Both the position numbers and the translations under genes were made by a program. Below, piece after piece: positions 1-7,485 of a stretch of 50,695 bases of DNA. The notes under the pieces were generated by a model, which worked only from the letters and a program-made list of their open reading frames with translations, was not told where the DNA came from and searched no databases. How positions within the stretch are numbered: the first letter of the stretch is position 1; each line of letters starts with the position of its first letter. The stretch is from Chloroflexota bacterium (GTDB lineage: Bacteria > Chloroflexota > Dormibacteria > CF-121): contig VBIS01000081.1 of assembly GCA_005880605.1 (NCBI GenBank), forward strand, positions 1 through 50,695, in the 5' to 3' direction.

Positions 1-49
1 CGATGGTACTGGGCTGGCAACGGTCTGGGAGAGTAGGTCATCGCCGAGG
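1..49 (+). rRNA. rrf: 5S ribosomal RNA, 3' part
   Basis: The first bases carry the conserved 3' half of 5S rRNA. A GATGGTACT strand pairs back with a GGGAGAGTAGGTCATC strand (helices IV/V and loop E), and the GAGAGTAGG signature lies at about 29-37. The 5' half lies outside the window. An rRNA operon reading rightwards therefore ends here. The exact 3' end is estimated. Confidence 0.8.
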
Positions 50-61
50 TCTTTTTCTTTT
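50..61 (+). terminator. T-tract after 5S rRNA
   Basis: A pyrimidine run (TCTTTTTCTTTT) directly follows the 5S 3' end. The closing 5S helix may act as the terminator stem. This is the likely end of the rRNA transcript, upstream of the antiporter gene. Confidence 0.5.
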
Positions 62-109
62 GCCCGGAAAACGGAACGGGCTCCAAGCTTGCCGGGATAA
101 TGGAGTCGA

Positions 110-1171
110 ATGGCTGGTTGGGCGCGCTGGCTGCGGCCGTCGATCAACTGGCTGATTGTCTTCATCCCCGCGTCGCTGATCGCGGAAGTGATCCGTCAGC
201 CGGTGCTGACCTTCATCACGGCGGCGCTCGCCATCATCCCGCTGGCCGGGTTGCTCGGCCGTGCCACGGACCAGCTGGCCATCTGCATCGGGCCGCGGCT
301 TGGCGGCCTGCTGAACGCCACCTTCGGAAACCTGACCGAGCTGATCGTCGGCGTGCTGCTGATCGCCGCCGGCGACTTCGAGGTGGTCAAGGCGTCGTTG
401 ATCGGTTCGATCATCGGGAATCTTCTGCTGGTGCTCGGCGTCTCGCTGTTTGTGGGCGGGCTGGGCCGGGACGAGCAGGCGTTTAGCGCCCGGGCGGCGG
501 GCGTCCATACCGCGTCCCTGGTCCTGGCGATTGCCGGCCTGGGCGTGCCGGCGCTCCTGATGGCCGCGTCGCCGAGCCTGTCCACCGGCGCTCGCCAGGT
601 CGTTTCCGTCGGTGTTGCGGGGACGCTCATCGTCCTTTACGCCGCCGCGCTGGTGTTCACCCAGTTCACCAACGCGCATCTCTTTCGCACGCCAGCCTCT
701 AGCGAGCGGCCGGAATGGTCGAGGAGGTTCGCTTCCAGCGTGCTGCTGGGTGCGGCCCTGCTAATCGGCCTCGAGTCGGAGCTGCTCGTGTCGGCGCTCA
801 ACCCCGCGCTTCAGTCGCTCAAGATCTCACCCATCTTCGTGGGTCTGATCCTGATCCCGGTGATCGGCAACGCCGCCGAGCACGCGTCGGCCGTGTTCTT
901 CGCGATCCGGGATAAGCTCGATGTCACGCTGGAGATCGCCGTCGGCTCCTCGACCCAGGTGGCGCTCTTCATCGCGCCAGCCATGGTCTTCATCAGCCTC
1001 CTGATCGGCCGGCCGATGGACTTTGTCTTCACCGGGTTCGAAATCAGTGCCGTGCTGATCGCCACCCTGCTGATCGCGGTGATTTCTCGGGACGGCCACA
1101 GCAACTGGCTCGAAGGCCTCCAGCTGGCAGGCGTCTACGCCATCATCGCGCTGGCGGCCTTCTTCCTCTAG
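110..1171 (+). CDS. Ca2+/H+ (cation/proton) antiporter, CaxA/ChaA type
   Basis: A 353-residue, very hydrophobic protein with about ten or eleven predicted membrane segments. It carries the two alpha-repeat signatures of the CaCA/CAX superfamily: GNLTELI at residues 73-79 and GNAAEHAS at 253-260. Their acidic residues (Glu77, Glu257) form the cation site in known family members. The family exchanges cytoplasmic Ca2+ (or Na+/K+) for protons at the inner membrane. Length matches bacterial CAX proteins. The ATG at 110 is the first in-frame start after the 5S gene. The gene stands alone and its 3' end overlaps the menC-like gene on the other strand by 4 bases. The ion it moves cannot be fixed from sequence. 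Confidence 0.88.
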   Translation: MAGWARWLRPSINWLIVFIPASLIAEVIRQPVLTFITAALAIIPLAGLLGRATDQLAICIGPRLGGLLNATFGNLTELIVGVLLIAAGDFEVVKASLIGSIIGNLLLVLGVSLFVGGLGRDEQAFSARAAGVHTASLVLAIAGLGVPALLMAASPSLSTGARQVVSVGVAGTLIVLYAAALVFTQFTNAHLFRTPASSERPEWSRRFASSVLLGAALLIGLESELLVSALNPALQSLKISPIFVGLILIPVIGNAAEHASAVFFAIRDKLDVTLEIAVGSSTQVALFIAPAMVFISLLIGRPMDFVFTGFEISAVLIATLLIAVISRDGHSNWLEGLQLAGVYAIIALAAFFL

Positions 1172-2274
1172 CGCAGCAGCTCGCGCCGGACCGTCAAGCG
1201 TTCGACGAGGTCGACCTTGACCCGGACCCCCAGGCCCCATCGGGTCGGAACCGCGATGGTGCCGCCGCGCTGCAGGACGAAGGGCGGCTCGACGATATCC
1301 TCGGCCCAGTATCGGTCGCTGGCAGAAATGTCGCCAGGGAGGCGGAAGTTTGGCAGCGTCGCCAGCGCAACATTGCAGGCCCGGCCGATGCCCGTTTCCA
1401 GCATGCCGCCGCACCAGACCGGTGCCGACGCCTTGCTGGCCAGGTCGTGGATCCGGCGGGACTCGGCGAAGCCGCCAACCCTGCCCGGCTTGATGTTGAT
1501 CACGCGGCACGACCCCAACTCCAGGGCCTGTCGCGCCTCGCGGGCCGATTCGATGCTCTCATCGAGGCAGATGGGCGTGCGCAGCTGGCGCTGCAGGGCG
1601 GCGTGGTCGACCAGGTCGCCGGCGGTCAGCGGCTGCTCCAGCATCAGCAACCCGAACTGGTCGAGCTGGGCAAGGTGGGCGGCATCATCGAGCGTGTAGG
1701 CGCAGTTGGCATCCGCCATCAGCGTGATCTCCGGGTAGCGCTGGCGGATGGCCGCAATGGTCGTCACATCCCAGCCCGGCTCGATCTTGACCTTGATCCG
1801 GCGATAGCCCTGGGCCAGCTGGGCCCCGATGTTGTCGAGCAGCTCGTCGACGGTCGCCTGGATCCCGATACTGACGCCGGTCTCGACGCGATCACGCACG
1901 CCGCCAAGGAAGGTTGCGAGCGGCTTGCGCGCGTGCTCGGCGAGCGCGCCGGTGAACGCCATCTCGATGCAGGCCTTGGCCATGTGATGACCCCGAACCG
2001 GCGCGAATAGAGTTTCGAGCGCATCCACATCCGCCACCTCGCGCCCGATGATCGCCGGGACCAGGTAGCCCTTGAGGATCTGCCATGCGGTCTCGACCGT
2101 CTCGTACGAGTACCATGGTCCTTCGCCGGCGACGCACTCACCCCACTGGGACCGCCCGTCGATCTCGAGGCGCACCAGCAACGGATAGCGATCCTGCTGC
2201 ACGCCGAAGCTGGTGCGAAACGGCTGCAGCAGCCGCATCTTCAGCACCCGCAGCTCGACCGCCTGGATTTTCAC
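1168..2274 (-). CDS. menC: o-succinylbenzoate synthase / N-acylamino-acid racemase-like enzyme (enolase superfamily)
   Basis: A 368-residue enolase-superfamily protein of the MenC/NSAR branch. The catalytic set is complete: KVK (Lys161, Lys163), metal ligands Asp188, Glu213 and Asp238, and the second catalytic lysine Lys262 in IKPGR. MenC makes o-succinylbenzoate in menaquinone synthesis, and close relatives racemise N-acylated or N-succinylated amino acids. No other men gene lies nearby. The gene is translationally coupled (GTGA overlap) to a GNAT-family gene upstream. That partner, known from other NSAR/MenC enzymes, suggests amino-acid racemisation or a dual role. The start is GTG at 2274. 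Confidence 0.82.
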   Translation of the reverse strand: MKIQAVELRVLKMRLLQPFRTSFGVQQDRYPLLVRLEIDGRSQWGECVAGEGPWYSYETVETAWQILKGYLVPAIIGREVADVDALETLFAPVRGHHMAKACIEMAFTGALAEHARKPLATFLGGVRDRVETGVSIGIQATVDELLDNIGAQLAQGYRRIKVKIEPGWDVTTIAAIRQRYPEITLMADANCAYTLDDAAHLAQLDQFGLLMLEQPLTAGDLVDHAALQRQLRTPICLDESIESAREARQALELGSCRVINIKPGRVGGFAESRRIHDLASKASAPVWCGGMLETGIGRACNVALATLPNFRLPGDISASDRYWAEDIVEPPFVLQRGGTIAVPTRWGLGVRVKVDLVERLTVRRELLR

Positions 2275-3080
2275 GACGCGCGAGCCATCACGTAGGCACC
2301 CTCGCGCCGGAAATCCACGGCGATCATGCCGGCAGAGAGCGCCGCTTCGAGCGCGGCCCGGCTCTCGAGCCGCCAGCGCTGGGCGAACTCGAGACTCCGC
2401 TTCTTGACGGCCTGGAAATCCTGCGGCACGGCGATCAGGACGGCCGGGGCCGTCGCGAGGTCGACCGCCTCCCGGATGGGCTCGTCACCGGCCAGCCGCA
2501 GCATCACGGCCGGCTCACCGATTGGCGCCCTCAGCCTTGGCCGATCCAGCCACCATTCGGCCTCGAACCGGTCGGAAGGCAGGCCACGGTTGAGCTCGTC
2601 TTCCATTTGTCCGTAATGGTTCCGATCGTACAGGCGCGCGATGCATCCCAGCCGGTGAAGATTGATATAAGCGTTGCGGGCCTCCAGCGGATCGAAGGTC
2701 CAGGACACCAGCGGATAGCCGAGCCGCCGCGCGTCGTTACGCTGAGCCTGCTTGAGCTCGATGCCGATCCCGGTGCCACGGAGCTCCGGGATGACGCCGA
2801 GCTGATGCGAGCACAGCCGCAGCTGCCCGTCGCGCAGGCCCGCAAACCCGAAGCAAAAGCCAACCAGCCGGCCGTCGGGAAGAAAGGCGCCGTGCACCAG
2901 GCCACCGTTGAGCTGCATCGTGAGGAGCAGTTCGCGCGGCACCACGTTGCGCTCCGCAGCGCCCCAGATGTCCCGGCTCAGCGCCTCGCAGGCAGCGAAC
3001 TCAGCATGGGAGCGGGCGAGCCGCACCTCCACCTGATGGCGAGGCGGCGACCCGGACGACGGCGGCGGCACGCGCCACAT
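2271..3080 (-). CDS. GNAT-superfamily acyltransferase (COG3375-like), partner of MenC/NSAR
   Basis: A 269-residue protein with a GNAT fold in its N-terminal half: the acetyl-CoA-binding region around ELRGTGIGIELK and a conserved stretch with SWTFDPLEARNAY typical of the COG3375 group. Such proteins are found next to N-acylamino-acid racemases. They are proposed to acylate the amino group before racemisation, or to act on a related metabolite. The stop overlaps the start of the downstream menC-like gene (GTGA), so the two are very likely co-translated. The ATG at 3080 has no good ribosome-binding site, so a slightly shorter N-terminus is possible. The substrate is unknown. Confidence 0.72.
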   Translation of the reverse strand: MWRVPPPSSGSPPRHQVEVRLARSHAEFAACEALSRDIWGAAERNVVPRELLLTMQLNGGLVHGAFLPDGRLVGFCFGFAGLRDGQLRLCSHQLGVIPELRGTGIGIELKQAQRNDARRLGYPLVSWTFDPLEARNAYINLHRLGCIARLYDRNHYGQMEDELNRGLPSDRFEAEWWLDRPRLRAPIGEPAVMLRLAGDEPIREAVDLATAPAVLIAVPQDFQAVKKRSLEFAQRWRLESRAALEAALSAGMIAVDFRREGAYVMARAS

Positions 3081-3097
3081 CCTAACGCGCAGCCGCC

Positions 3098-3142
3098 CGA
3101 CGCGCCGACGGCCGACGCGCCGACGCGCGACGCGCCGACGCC
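3098..3142. repeat. 15-bp tandem repeat, three copies
   Basis: Three head-to-tail 15-bp units of the form CGACGCGCCGACGNN occupy 3098-3112, 3113-3127 and 3128-3142. They differ only at the last two bases and end exactly at the stop codon of the transglycosylase-like gene. They fill most of the 62-bp gap to the GNAT gene. Confidence 0.85.
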
Positions 3143-3766
3143 TTACTTACAGGTCCAGGCGCTCTGGCGACCGGCGTTGTAGAAGACGAGCGCGCCCCGT
3201 GCCTGGGCATACGGATCCCAGATGTTCTGGCCGGGGAAATTGGCATTCCAGGTGGCGGGCATGAACTGGAACAGCCCGCTGGCGCCGCTGGAGCGATTGA
3301 CGGCCAGCGGATTGTAATGGCTCTCGCAGTTGGCAACCCGCAGCGCCCAGCTCAGGCCGGGGCTGTTGCCAAACACGGCGTAGATGGCGGCCAGTCCATC
3401 TCCGCCCGAGCCGGGAGGCGGCGGGGTGAAGGCGGGGGGTGCAATCGGCTTGGGGGCAGGCGCGGGGGGTGTCGCCGCCACGATCACGTCGGGTGCCGGA
3501 CGCTCCTCGAGCGCCGAGGCCTTGAGGACCTCGCGGATCGGGGCATTGCGGACCAGACCGTGGCCCACCAGAGTGATAGAGAGCTGCCGGTGGCGAACCC
3601 GGATGCGATCGATGACCTGGCGGCGACGGCGCTGGAGGCGCCAGTAGCGGAGGACCGCCCGGGCAGCCCATTCAGAGACCACAAGATGGTGGATTCGCGC
3701 GCGGGTCAACCGCAAGATATGGGCGTGAGCCTTCGAGACAATAGCAATAACCCCTGTAACGTTCAT
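3143..3766 (-). CDS. lytic transglycosylase-like (SLT/Rpf-fold) domain protein
   Basis: A 207-residue protein. The N-terminal third is basic and helical without a clear signal peptide. A proline-rich linker (about 90-120) follows, then a C-terminal lysozyme-like domain with the catalytic-Glu context ANCESHYNPLAVN and the typical SGASGLFQFMPATW motif. Such domains cleave peptidoglycan glycan strands. Activity outside the membrane would need export, and the missing signal sequence is odd: the start may be upstream or secretion unconventional. The start at 3766 is supported by GGAGGGAAGG nine bases upstream. A long structured leader precedes it (see the regulatory entry at 3771-3900). Confidence 0.75.
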   Translation of the reverse strand: MNVTGVIAIVSKAHAHILRLTRARIHHLVVSEWAARAVLRYWRLQRRRRQVIDRIRVRHRQLSITLVGHGLVRNAPIREVLKASALEERPAPDVIVAATPPAPAPKPIAPPAFTPPPPGSGGDGLAAIYAVFGNSPGLSWALRVANCESHYNPLAVNRSSGASGLFQFMPATWNANFPGQNIWDPYAQARGALVFYNAGRQSAWTCK

Positions 3767-3770
3767 GGAG

Positions 3771-3900
3771 CCTTCCCTCCGTCACCCGACGAACGTCAAC
3801 CCTTCTGGTCCGTGGGCGAAAACGGGAGGAAGGCGATTGGCTACGACGCGGCGTAACGGACCGTCGACCACCCTACCACAGGGGGTGGGCCGGGCGTCAA
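3771..3900 (-). promoter_or_regulatory. promoter and structured 5' leader of the transglycosylase-like gene
   Basis: Read on the minus strand, TTGACG (3900-3895) and TAGGGT (3875-3870), 19 bp apart, look like a promoter. The predicted transcript opens with a 7-bp stem: bases 3862-3856 pair with 3813-3807 (GGTCCGT/ACGGACC). Inside the stem a CCTTCCTCC tract (3833-3825) could pair, with one bulge, with the ribosome-binding tract GGAGGGAAGG (3780-3771). This resembles a switchable leader. I do not see the conserved c-di-AMP (ydaO) riboswitch core. Confidence 0.4.
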
Positions 3901-3905
3901 GTCGC

Positions 3906-4943
3906 CTACAAGGCCTCGATCAGCCGCCGGAGCAGCTCGGTCCGATCGAGCCAGCTCTGGATCAGCAGGTGTTCGGAGTCGGCGTGCGCGCCGCCCCCGT
4001 CCGGGCCAAGCCCATCGAGCGTGGCGACACCGATGGCGGCGGTGAAATTGCCGTCGCTGCCGCCCCCGGTGCTGGTCTCGCTCAGTGCAAAGCCAACCTC
4101 ACCGGCGAGGCGCTGCGCCAGCTGGGCCAGGCGGATGGTGCCGGCGCTGCGCTCCATCGGCGGCCGGTCGACGCCGCCGCTGACGTGGAGGCGGGCGCCC
4201 GCGAGCTTCGGTTGCAGGTCGTTGATGGCGCGCACCACCCGCTCCGCCTCCGTGGCCCGTGCAAAGCGGACGTCGATCTCGGCTCGAGCATGGGCGGCGA
4301 CGACGTTGGGTCGGGTGCCGCCGCCAACCACCCCGACGTTGATGGTGGTCCCGCTGGCCGGGTCGCTCAGCGCCCTGAGGGCCAGCACCTGGTGCGCCAG
4401 CTCCTCGATGGCGCTGATCCCCTTCTCCGGCTCGACGCCGGCGTGGGCGGCGCGGCCGTCGACCTCGAGGATGAAATCCGCGATGCCCTTGCGGGCGGTC
4501 TTGATGGCGCCTCCGCTGGCGGCGGGCTCTAACACCAACACCGCCGCCGCCTTCCGGGCCGTCTCCTCGATCAGCGCGCGGGAGCTGGCGCTCCCGATCT
4601 CCTCATCAGAGGTCGACAGAACGACCACGGGCCGTTTCGGCTTGGCCGACTCGAGGGCGAAGGCGGCTTCGACAATACCGGCCTTCATGTCATAGCTCCC
4701 TGGACCGGTGACCACGATCGGTTCGACGCCTTCGCCGATCCGGATCTCCAGGTGGTCACCGCGGTCGGGTCGCCGATGCCGGATGGCGGCGACGCCGGTC
4801 CGCTGCCGGAATAGCTCGGCGACCTGGTCAGCGCACGCGTCGCAACGCCCCTTGTCGAGCGAGGGCGACTCGGCGACTACGAGGCGCTCCAGGGCGGCGG
4901 CCATGGCGGTCCGGTCGGGCCTTTGCATCAGGGTGCCGTCCAT
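3906..4943 (-). CDS. M20-family peptidase (carboxypeptidase G2-like) lacking the first metal-binding motif
   Basis: A 345-residue M20/ArgE/CPG2-family protein. It has the bridging Asp in GPGSYDMKAG, the general base and ligand in SDEEIGS, a Glu in LEPAAS, the dimerisation domain with RAAHAGVEPE and the C-terminal His in AHADSEHL. The expected HxDTV motif (first zinc ligand and catalytic Asp) should lie before GPGSYDMK but is absent. The chain runs directly from EPIVVTG into PGSYDMK, so about 25-30 residues are missing in frame. The enzyme is probably inactive as written, or the assembly has a small deletion. The ATG at 4943 is chosen because homology begins near it. The gene diverges from trpB2. 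Confidence 0.78.
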   Translation of the reverse strand: MDGTLMQRPDRTAMAAALERLVVAESPSLDKGRCDACADQVAELFRQRTGVAAIRHRRPDRGDHLEIRIGEGVEPIVVTGPGSYDMKAGIVEAAFALESAKPKRPVVVLSTSDEEIGSASSRALIEETARKAAAVLVLEPAASGGAIKTARKGIADFILEVDGRAAHAGVEPEKGISAIEELAHQVLALRALSDPASGTTINVGVVGGGTRPNVVAAHARAEIDVRFARATEAERVVRAINDLQPKLAGARLHVSGGVDRPPMERSAGTIRLAQLAQRLAGEVGFALSETSTGGGSDGNFTAAIGVATLDGLGPDGGGAHADSEHLLIQSWLDRTELLRRLIEAL

Positions 4944-5002
4944 GCTAAAACAGGCGGGAAGAGGGGCACGCTGACCATGCGGACCACAGGAGGAGAAAGG
5001 CC

Positions 5003-6367
5003 ATGAGCGTACGCGCGCCTGATGTCGCCAACCGGATCGTCCTCGACGAAAAAGAGATGCCGACGCGCTGGTACAACATCCAGGCGGACCTCCCATTTCC
5101 GGGAAGCCCACCGCTTCACCCTGGCACGCGGCAGCCGATCGGCCCGCAGGATCTGGCGCCGTTGTTCCCGATGGAGCTGATCAAGCAGGAAGTCTCGCAA
5201 GAACGCTACATCGACATCCCGCAACCGGTTCAGGAAGCGCTGCGACTATGGCGGCCGACGCCCCTGATGCGCGCCACCCGCCTGGAACGAGAGCTCAAGA
5301 CCACGGCCAAGATCTACTACAAGTACGAGGGGGTCAGCCCGCCCGGTTCGCACAAGCCGAACACGGCGGTCGCGCAGGCCTTCTACAACAAAGCCGAGGG
5401 CACCAAGCGGTTGGCGACCGAGACCGGCGCGGGTCAGTGGGGGAGTGCCCTTGCCTTTGCTGCCCGCATCTTCGACCTCGAGTGCATGGTGTACATGGTG
5501 CGGATCAGCTATGAGCAAAAGCCGTACCGCAAGAGCATGATGCAGGTCTGGGGTGCCACCGTCGTGCCGAGCCCATCCGAGCTGACGAATGCCGGGCGGA
5601 AGATTCGCGCCGAGCATCCGGACTCCACCGGCAGCCTCGGCATCGCCATCTCCGAGGCGGTTGAGGATGCCGCGACCCGGGATGACACCAAGTACTCGCT
5701 GGGAAGCGTGCTCAACCATGTCCTGATGCATCAAACAATCATCGGCGAAGAGGCGATGGTGCAAATGGAGCGGGCGGGGGCGATGCCGGACCTCGTGGTC
5801 GGCTGCGTGGGTGGCGGCAGTAATTTCTCGGGGCTCGCGTTCCCCTTCCTGCGCGACCGGCTCCAGGGGAAGACCCGGACCCGGTTCCTGGCGGTTGAAC
5901 CGGACGCCTGTCCATCGATCACCCGGGGCAAGTACACCTATGACTTCGGCGACACCGGCGAAATGACGCCACTGGTCAAGATGCATACGCTCGGCCATGG
6001 CTTCATCCCGGACGGGATCCATGCCGGCGGCTTGCGTTACCACGGCATGGCGCCGCTGGTTTCCGCGCTGGTGGATCACGGCTTCATCGACGGGGTGGCC
6101 TACCCGCAGCGGACGGTGTTCGATGCCGCTGTGCAGTTCGCACGGACCGAGGGCACGATCCCCGCGCCGGAGTCAGCCCATGCGATTCGCGCGGTGATCG
6201 ACGAGGCGGTCAAGGCGCGCGAGCGCGGCGAGTCGCCCGTCATCCTCTTCAACCTGAGCGGGCATGGCCTGCTCGACCTGGCGGCGTACGACGCCTACTT
6301 CGCCGGGACCCTGTCGGATGTTGCGCTTTCGGAGACGCGCATCAAGGAACTCGTCGGCGCGCTGTAG
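5003..6367 (+). CDS. trpB: tryptophan synthase beta chain, TrpB2 class
   Basis: A 454-residue PLP enzyme of fold type II. Lys118 in GSHKPNT is the PLP Schiff-base lysine and CVGGGSN around 270 is the phosphate-binding loop. The long N-terminal extension (NIQADLPFP near 25-33) and the total length mark the TrpB2 class, which joins indole (or, in some lineages, other nucleophiles) to serine. No trpA or other trp gene is nearby, as is usual for TrpB2. AGGAGGAG lies nine bases before the ATG. Divergent from the M20 peptidase, with a 59-bp shared promoter region. Confidence 0.9.
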   Translation: MSVRAPDVANRIVLDEKEMPTRWYNIQADLPFPGSPPLHPGTRQPIGPQDLAPLFPMELIKQEVSQERYIDIPQPVQEALRLWRPTPLMRATRLERELKTTAKIYYKYEGVSPPGSHKPNTAVAQAFYNKAEGTKRLATETGAGQWGSALAFAARIFDLECMVYMVRISYEQKPYRKSMMQVWGATVVPSPSELTNAGRKIRAEHPDSTGSLGIAISEAVEDAATRDDTKYSLGSVLNHVLMHQTIIGEEAMVQMERAGAMPDLVVGCVGGGSNFSGLAFPFLRDRLQGKTRTRFLAVEPDACPSITRGKYTYDFGDTGEMTPLVKMHTLGHGFIPDGIHAGGLRYHGMAPLVSALVDHGFIDGVAYPQRTVFDAAVQFARTEGTIPAPESAHAIRAVIDEAVKARERGESPVILFNLSGHGLLDLAAYDAYFAGTLSDVALSETRIKELVGAL

Positions 6368-6406
6368 ACCACGGGGAGGAGGCCCGGCCGGTCTCCTCCC
6401 GCTGCG

Positions 6407-6694
6407 TCAGCGGCGGCCCCCCTCGCGGCCGATGGCGGCCATCCGGTTGCGATCCTGGCTCGAGGCTTCGCCGCCCTTGCGGCCGGCGGCTCGTGCCTCT
6501 TCTGAGGAGAACTCGTGCGCCGATCCTTTTTCGTGGGCGGCCTTGCCGCCCTTGCTGCCCGCCGAGCGGGCTTCTTCGGGACTGAACTCATGGGCTGAGC
6601 CTTTTTGGTGGGCCGCCTGGCCGCCCTTGCTGGCGATCTCCCGCTGCTTTGCCTCATCCATGGAACCGAAGCCCCGCTTGCCGCTGACTGGCAT
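6407..6694 (-). CDS. KGG-repeat stress protein (YciG/GsiB type)
   Basis: A 95-residue, Gly/Lys/Glu/Ala-rich protein with three KGG repeats: ASKGGQAAHQKGSAHEF, a second near-identical copy and a shorter third ending GREGGRR. This is the bacterial stress-induced KGG motif of YciG/GsiB-like hydrophilic proteins, linked to desiccation, acid and general stress. The start at 6694 is fixed by a strong AAAGGAGG eight bases upstream. An upstream box is shared with the next gene (6771-6787), suggesting co-regulation. Confidence 0.8.
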   Translation of the reverse strand: MPVSGKRGFGSMDEAKQREIASKGGQAAHQKGSAHEFSPEEARSAGSKGGKAAHEKGSAHEFSSEEARAAGRKGGEASSQDRNRMAAIGREGGRR

Positions 6695-6770
6695 TCTTTC
6701 GCCTCCTTTCAACTGGACGACGGCACGCAGGAGCATGGTGAGGCCCGCGAGCCACTGATGTTATTGCCGC

Positions 6771-6787
6771 TATCAATTTAGCTGACA
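6771..6787 (-). promoter_or_regulatory. shared upstream box of KGG and LapA genes, copy 1
   Basis: The minus-strand sequence TGTCAGCTAAATTGATA sits 76 bases before the KGG-protein start. It matches the box before the neighbouring LapA-domain gene at 15 of 17 positions. The flanking bases (GT upstream, ATCAGT downstream) are also similar. It is probably a promoter element for a particular sigma factor, or an operator. Confidence 0.45.
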
Positions 6788-6827
6788 CGACTGGCGGGCT
6801 GTCAAGGATCAGCTTGCAAACGGACAC

Positions 6828-6863
6828 GCAACAGGCCTCGCTCACCCCGGCGAGGCCTGTTGC
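6828..6863. terminator. strong hairpin between LapA and KGG genes
   Basis: Perfect 13-bp arms (GCAACAGGCCTCG / CGAGGCCTGTTGC) with a 10-base loop. It lies just after the stop of the LapA-domain gene on the minus strand and probably ends that transcript, although no long T-run follows. Confidence 0.65.
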
Positions 6864-6893
6864 TGTTAAAGCAGCGATGCCAGAACGACGGCG

Positions 6894-7397
6894 CTAGTAG
6901 CCGGCTGGCTCCCGGCCGCTGAAGAAAGCGCGCACCCTCTCCCCGAAGGTCGCGCGCGTGCGGTACGGCGCCGCGCTGCCCGAACGGTCTGGCGCGCTGC
7001 CGGCGCCCACCGGCTCGCGCTCCGGCGTGGTCGTTGACTCAATCGGCTCGCGGTCCCCGGAGGTGGCGGCTACCCCGCGCAGCTCGCTCCGGACGCGGGC
7101 ATTCTCCTCGCGCAGCCGCTGGTTGTCGCGACGCAAGTCGGTGATCGCGGATTCGCGCGTCGTGACCCGACGCCGCATCGAGCCCACGCGAACGCCGTGA
7201 ACCATGCCCGAGTAGATCATGTAGAGCAAGAGCAAGCCGCCGAACACGACGGCGGTCAGTACCACCGGGACCCAATCGGGGACCGCGGACCAGTGCCATT
7301 GCCACAGGGTCACGTCGTGGGTGCCGGCGTTCCCGCTCGTGGCGTAGACGGCGACGATTCCAGCGGCGACGATCAGGAGCAGCAGGAATAGGATCAT
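6894..7397 (-). CDS. LapA-domain (DUF1049) membrane protein
   Basis: A 167-residue protein with two N-terminal membrane helices (about 2-18 and 43-64) separated by the VTLWQWHWSAVPDW segment typical of LapA/DUF1049. A coiled coil (about 76-108) and a disordered acidic tail that ends in a basic helix follow. LapA-domain proteins are inner-membrane scaffolds, in E. coli connected with LPS assembly. In organisms without LPS their role is unclear. The ATG at 7397 is preferred over the TTG at 7403 because GGAGGG lies eight bases before it. Confidence 0.72.
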   Translation of the reverse strand: MILFLLLLIVAAGIVAVYATSGNAGTHDVTLWQWHWSAVPDWVPVVLTAVVFGGLLLLYMIYSGMVHGVRVGSMRRRVTTRESAITDLRRDNQRLREENARVRSELRGVAATSGDREPIESTTTPEREPVGAGSAPDRSGSAAPYRTRATFGERVRAFFSGREPAGY

Positions 7398-7441
7398 GGG
7401 CAATCCCTCCAGGATTCTTGATTGACTGATAACAATACAGA

Positions 7442-7458
7442 TATCACTTTACCTGACA
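7442..7458 (-). promoter_or_regulatory. shared upstream box of KGG and LapA genes, copy 2
   Basis: The minus-strand sequence TGTCAGGTAAAGTGATA lies 44 bases before the LapA-domain start and matches copy 1 (6771-6787). It points to one regulator or sigma factor for both genes. Confidence 0.45.
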
Positions 7459-7485
7459 CCGACTTCGGGGGTCAAGGCGGCGAAC

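Noticed and set aside
2085..3182. 365-codon plus-strand open frame
   Set aside because: Shadow of the GNAT and menC genes, His/Arg/Pro-rich, no motif.
3771..3900. c-di-AMP (ydaO) riboswitch before the transglycosylase-like gene
   Set aside because: The conserved core sequences of that class were not found; only a generic stem and an anti-ribosome-binding tract are visible.
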